Shown here in pieces: positions 60,031 through 64,000 of a DNA stretch of 64,000 nt. Within the stretch, counting starts at the first letter, position 1, and each line of letters begins with the position of its first letter. The DNA lies in the NCBI GenBank assembly GCA_030159075.1, contig BROG01000076.1, positions 1,162,001 to 1,226,000 of the forward strand, in the 5' to 3' direction. Below the pieces are notes generated by a model that had not been told where the DNA came from, searched no databases, and saw only the letters and a program-made list of their open reading frames with translations. Source of the stretch: Atrina japonica (taxonomy: Eukaryota > Mollusca > Bivalvia > Pterioida > Pinnidae). The position numbers were made by a program, and so were the translations under genes.

Positions 60031-60296
60031 GAGAGGACGAAATGACAATTACTGTACACTTTTAGTCATGAGATGGTGAGCAGTTTTAATAGCCGAGAAA
60101 CAAAAACTCAAAACACATATTCTTCCTCCATTTGATTGTCAAACTTCTAAAAAAAGCTAAGGCTCGCTTTCTTGAAGCATAATATTACAAGATAAGTGTG
60201 GCATTGTTCCCTTCAATGTTTAAGTTGCTTTGATATTGTATGCATATTTTTTTCACATTTAGAAGGCTTTGTGTACGACCCTGTTGATATACCCAA

Positions 60297-60440
60297 TGCT
60301 CTAAACAGGGAATGCTTACTCTTCCATCATAACAGATCCCACCTCTGGATTTACAGATTTCCATGTTTGTCCAAATTTTACACCAGATTTTTTTTTGTAA
60401 TTGTATCTGGACATTCTGCAAATATATACTTTGGATCTTT
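60297..60440 (+). mobile_element. Retroelement 3' tail, solo copy
   Basis: AACAGGGAATGCTTACTCTT, AACAGATCCCACCTCTGGAT, CATGTTTGTCCAAATTTTAC and CTGGACATTCTGCAAATATA, in tail order, with a T-run insertion. The overlapping frames of 71-120 codons are shadows. Confidence 0.8.
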
Positions 60441-60444
60441 ATAT

Positions 60445-61970
60445 ATTCAAACATTGATTCAATATGTTTTCTTTTATCGTCAAGAAATATTGTTTCTTTT
60501 AAAAAAAGAAAAAAAGAATGTTCCTATGTTAAAAAAATTCAGCGATTTTCATCGATGATTAGCACCAAAATGTACTAATATATTAAGAGCACTTCGTTGA
60601 ATTTATTATACCAACAGACCATGATTCACCGTTAATTGCTCAGTAAATCAAAACTTGATGACATATGCAATAATAGGTGAAATCCGGATAGTTCCACTGT
60701 GGTTAAAGCATTCTTACGCTCAAACTTACATTGTCTTCAGTAATAATGACAATTTGCATTTATTAAAACAGAGTATTTGCATATTTCATTCAAATTAAAC
60801 GTAAAAGAATTATCAATTAAACAACAAACATTCATACCTTTCCCATATATGGTTTTCTCTTTAGCTTCTGACATTTTTCAATTGAAGAAGGTAAGGGGTC
60901 TTTGCATTTCCATTTTTGCATCCTATTATAGTATCGTATGTTTCTAAATATGTTTAAGTTTTGATATATGGCTACACATATACAACAAAAGAACCATTCC
61001 TGTATGCGACTTCTAGAGAAACCCTTACAGTTTTGGAATAACAGTCACCAGGGTTAACATTAATAATATATCATTTGACAGATCAAAACAACCACTGAAG
61101 AAGTTAAAAGATACTGTTATAATTTACATACATTTGATCAGTTGTGTATTATCTTAAATTATGGGACAATTGTGAAAATCTTGATACGGGAAATGATATT
61201 GGTCAATGATTCACATCACTCCTGTTTACTAGATAAGTTAACGAACATTAGTACCATAACAACTCACCTGTCTTTTGGCAGAGATTCTGAATTAATAGAT
61301 TTTGATATATCTAAACGCGTGCTATAATATTATCCTGGCTTACGTGTACGTGCAAAATGTCAAAACTAAATATCTGCAATACAGATTATTTCCATTATGA
61401 GCGTCCTTCATACCTATAGATATTTTTGTCATACATCTATTTGTGACGTGATTTGTGTGTAAATTTGGTGTTTGAAAATTAATTTGAATTTTATCATGGC
61501 GTCGACTGTCTGGATGGTAAAGAAATCAAAAGAAGACATTATCACTCGATAAACAATGTATAACGTTCTACAATAGTCTGAGGGTCGAATAAATAGATAG
61601 TTTGTTCTGCCATATCAATGTTATCGGTTTAGTTGTATTCACCAATTGTATGGCTACAAAAGGAAACTCTATTACCGTGAAATGGTTGAAAGAAATATTA
61701 TTATTACATATTTAGTAAATATGCATTATAATCAAAATTATACTGATTTTTTTATTTCATTTCACAAATCAATCAAAGCCGATGTAAAACGAGAAACGCT
61801 TTAAAGGTGTCGGCTGTATGCTAAATTATAGCTGTGATAATGGTGATTGTGATAATCTATTATTGATTTTAAATGATACATAATAATTACGCAAAACGTG
61901 AAATTAATCATGACCATCCCTCTGACATACAACATCCCACCTACAAAGAGTAAGGTCGGGTATCTTTCCC
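60445..61970. other. AT-rich sequence with one weak exon candidate
   Basis: 61082-61327 is listed separately. No transposon is recognised. Confidence 0.45.
61082..61327 (+). CDS. Candidate terminal exon, 81 codons, unknown product
   Basis: After a possible acceptor (ATATATCATTTGACAG) the frame is open to TAA at 61327. It begins IKTTTEEVKRYCYNLHTFDQ, continues LCIILNYGTIVKILIREMIL, and later has LSFGRDSELIDFDISKRVL. The codon mix is more even than in nearby chance frames. No domain is recognised and no ATG lies near the start. An AATAAA lies about 260 bp downstream, which is unremarkable in AT-rich DNA. It could be a last exon or chance. Confidence 0.2.
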   Translation: MKTTTEEVKRYCYNLHTFDQLCIILNYGTIVKILIREMILVNDSHHSCLLDKLTNISTITTHLSFGRDSELIDFDISKRVL

Positions 61971-61976
61971 CGGGTA

Positions 61977-62184
61977 TACTGTAAACCTGTAAATTTCTCG
62001 GGATTTTATTTTCACGATACATTAGTTCTAAATTTATTTGCGAGATCATATTTTCGTGATTTTGAATGCCTGCTTCGTCATATTATTATCATGCTTTACT
62101 ATGCGATATTTTTTTTCGCGAGCGACAGCTTTTGCGAAATTACGCGTAAATAAAATTCTCGGGAATAAAATCAGATTTACAGTA
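61977..62184. mobile_element. Palindromic MITE-like element (TACTGTAAA ends)
   Basis: Ends TACTGTAAACCTGTAAATTT and TCAGATTTACAGTA are inverted. Internal arms CTCGGGATTTTATTTTCACG and AATAAAATTCTCGGGAATAA continue the pairing. The flanking TA can be read as target duplication, suggesting a Tc1/mariner-type non-autonomous element about 208 bp long. Confidence 0.87.
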
Positions 62185-62426
62185 CTGGAAAGTCGTTTTC
62201 TCCTCCACTATTAGAACTTGCCAGTATCATACAGCTTCAAATGGGTAATGTACCTAAAATAGAAAGGACAAAACACTGGTATACTAATCGTAAGACACAT
62301 CAGTGGGACAAATAACAGAATTGTGTAACTGATATTACCCAAATGATCAAATATCGTTTTAATTCATAATAGCTGCATTCTTAAACATATACGAATATAT
62401 CTCTAACAAAATCACAGTTTTTTAGC

Positions 62427-62711
62427 AGAGCCGGCCTGACTCAGTCGGTAGCGCGCTCGAATCTTGATCGTAAGGTCGTGAGTTCGAGTCCAGTCGGCGG
62501 CAGGTTGGTTTCCTGTCCTTCGATCTGAGACGGTAATAACCGAGGTCCCGTGTCACAGAAGGTGTCGGATAGTTAAAGAACCCACATTGCTCTATGGCAC
62601 TAAGTGCCGTGCATTGGTCAAAATGTGAAGCCCTTCACCAGCACTTGTTGACGTCTCGATATGAGTGAAAGATCTTGACTGGGACGTTAAACAACAATAA
62701 AAAAACAAACA
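62427..62711 (+). mobile_element. Near full-length tRNA-derived SINE with target-site duplication
   Basis: A box at CTGACTCAGTCGGTAG and B box at GAGTTCGAGTCC, then GGCGGCAGGTTGGTTTCCTG, ACCGAGGTCCCGTGTCACAG and the tail ATGAGTGAAAGATCTTGACT followed by GGGACGTTAAACAACAATAA. TTTTTAGC lies on both sides (62419-62426 and 62712-62719). It is the partner copy of 10769-11056, and the two define the family's length at about 285 bp. Non-coding; transcribed by Pol III if active. Confidence 0.94.
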
Positions 62712-62828
62712 TTTTTAGCGTGATTCAAAGTTCATTTGACCTTTATGTAGAAAGTAGGGTCTTCAGGGTAGCTGTAGTACTCTGCTCCTAGCGATACTGA
62801 TATCATGTCCTCACTGTTTTATTTAACA

Positions 62829-62888
62829 AGGGTTTTACCAAAAAGTGAGATCATAATTATCATGTTATCACTTTTTTGGTTAAGCCCA
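62829..62888. repeat. Palindromic repeat (AAAAAGTGA hairpin family), copy 2
   Basis: GGGTTTTACCAAAAAGTGA, a 17-bp AT-rich loop, then TCACTTTTTTGGTTAAGCCC. The arms pair nearly perfectly. The loop sequence is also shared with 21341-21405. Confidence 0.85.
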
Positions 62889-63830
62889 TGGTAAATCACA
62901 CAGTGACAATATGGAACTTGTATATGGTTACTGTTTATCGTATTTCATTTGCAAAGTGGAAAGTGCATTGCATTTGAAATCACGATGTCTATAACATGGT
63001 TAAAATCTCGCTTGATCCACAGCTGATAATGTGTTGTGTTTGTTGGTCATCGCATCGTCATATAAACACACTGTAACTAGGTATTCTCCTCCGCCATTAA
63101 CTGGTCATTCCAGTGAAATTGAGGAGAACAGTTGAATATAACGTAAATGACCTTTTAAGATATCTAAACACATTTGCCAAACTACAGTTTGATTTATTAC
63201 GCCCCTCGCCATTCTGTGATTTTGAAAAAAAATATTCAACAAATTCATTTATTTGAACATAACAAGGTGTTTATCGTTCATACTTATATCTTAAAATAAA
63301 GTCTTCTCTTTGTAAGTACCATAATGTAATCAAAATTGTCGTTTAAAAGGAAATATTTAATGAGTTTATACACAAGAAAACATCTCTGTTTAGAGTGCAT
63401 TGAATAATGTAATTAATTTTACAATTTTAGTCGCATATAACAAGGGACAAATTATTTTAATGGAATCTATGGTGCAAAAAGTTCATATAATGTGCTATAA
63501 ATTTCAGTTTTTGATGAATTATATTTAGTGCTTCAGTAGTTTATTAAATTTAGCATTATCTATTTTCTGTATAAACCTGTAGCACATAATGAATATCAGT
63601 CTTATAAAATAAAGCTTTATAGAACAGTACAGTTATCAAGCCTTTAAGCGTTAAATGCTCAGGTAAGTTGTATCAATATTTATACAGGTAATTAACCATA
63701 TCTCTACGAACGCTCACCTACCTGTTCGTATTATGAAAATGGTACAAAAGTATATATTCTTGAAATATTAATAGGACACACACAGGTATGTATAAAAACG
63801 GTCCCCTGCAAGCAAATATCACTTTTCGGT
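62889..63830. other. AT-rich sequence upstream of a candidate exon
   Basis: No transposon is recognised. A donor-like CAG/GTAAGT lies at about 63659-63666, but the sequence before it has stops in two frames. Confidence 0.4.
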
Positions 63831-63832
63831 AG

Positions 63833-63988
63833 GGAAAATTTGGCGTGTTATCACACCACGCATGTGCCAAGACCAACACTTGTCACAGATTATATGATAC
63901 CGGCCAATGGTATGGAACGTTGATTTGCAATGCTGGCTTGCAGCCATGTTTGACCTCCCGCATAATTCGCCAGGGTCCATGCGATGTG
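63833..63988 (+). CDS. Candidate internal exon, 52 codons, cysteine-containing
   Basis: A pyrimidine-containing acceptor (ATCACTTTTCGGTAG) precedes 156 nt, exactly 52 codons in phase 0. They end at GATGTG before GTAAGA, a good donor. The frame reads GKFGVLSHHACAKTNTCHRL, then YDTGQWYGTLICNAGLQPC and LTSRIIRQGPCDV, with five cysteines. The segment is visibly richer in G and C than its flanks, and no start codon is needed for an internal exon. An in-frame TAG overlaps the acceptor, so coding would begin only after splicing. The cysteine content suggests a secreted or extracellular part, but I do not recognise the family. Confidence 0.38.
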
Positions 63989-64000
63989 GTAAGATAATCC

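Noticed and set aside
60870..60900. 26-nt micro-exon between CTCTTTAG and GTAAGG
   Set aside because: Good splice-like borders, but two of three frames contain a stop and nothing else supports so short an exon.

Overview
This window is animal (metazoan) nuclear DNA with almost no gene content. It is visibly AT-rich and crowded with long dinucleotide, trinucleotide and tetranucleotide tracts. It also carries tRNA-derived SINEs, palindromic MITE-like elements and decayed retroelement copies. I see no operon-like packing, rRNA, intact tRNA or long open reading frame. The SINE types, the repeat ends containing TTTTCGCCCCC and the retroelement family resemble what I know from bivalve and gastropod genomes, so a mollusc is my best guess. 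That is inference; no host gene here proves it. Nearly all open frames longer than 60 codons are translated microsatellite, minisatellite or transposon sequence.

The main mobile component is a retroelement seen as about 16 clear copies plus several weaker scraps. Its conserved 3' tail of about 170 bp runs from a GGACTCACGGCGGGTGTGAC-like motif to ATACTTTGGTATCTGAGATT. Six copies also keep part of a broken reverse transcriptase (RT) reading frame: 4979-5820 (-), 37190-38070 (+), 39265-39536 (+), 44055-44825 (-), 55655-56395 (-) and 59505-60030 (-). The 44 kb copy keeps a YIDD catalytic box. The RT is of the single-ORF type I associate, with caution, with Penelope-like elements. The other copies hold only the tail, as expected for 5'-truncated target-primed insertions.

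The second component is SINEs. One family ends in GAAAGATTCTTGAGTGGGAC (10.8 kb, 62.4 kb, 34.6 kb, 9.8 kb and 0.7 kb). Another begins with a Leu/Ser-tRNA-like head, GGCCTCCGTGGCCGAGTGG, and lies mostly on the minus strand (10.6, 16.3, 25.3, 35.2 and 46 kb, with a plus-strand copy at 38.2 kb). Single copies of two further kinds lie at 3.5 and 50 kb. Target-site duplications can be read for three insertions, including a perfect 13-bp one at 46 kb and a SINE nested in another SINE at 10.8 kb.

The third component is palindromic or DNA-transposon-like repeats at 15.5, 19.0, 31-32, 40.0, 58.2, 62.0 and 62.8 kb. A fourth is a dispersed A/B repeat (period about 356 bp at 20.7-21.2 kb, with copies at 0.8, 2.4, 12.7, 36.5, 39.0 and 40.4 kb). 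There is also a 1.5-kb minisatellite of 33-bp units with higher-order structure at 29.46-30.97 kb.

Host coding sequence is uncertain. A few unique segments look like exons. The best is 63833-63988 (52 codons, acceptor and GTAAGA donor, five cysteines), followed by 53481-53678 (66 codons, GAG/GTAAGT donor) and a possible PAN/Apple-like piece at 46546-46782. None could be assigned to a known gene with confidence. The window is best read as intergenic or long-intron DNA shaped by repeated transposition.
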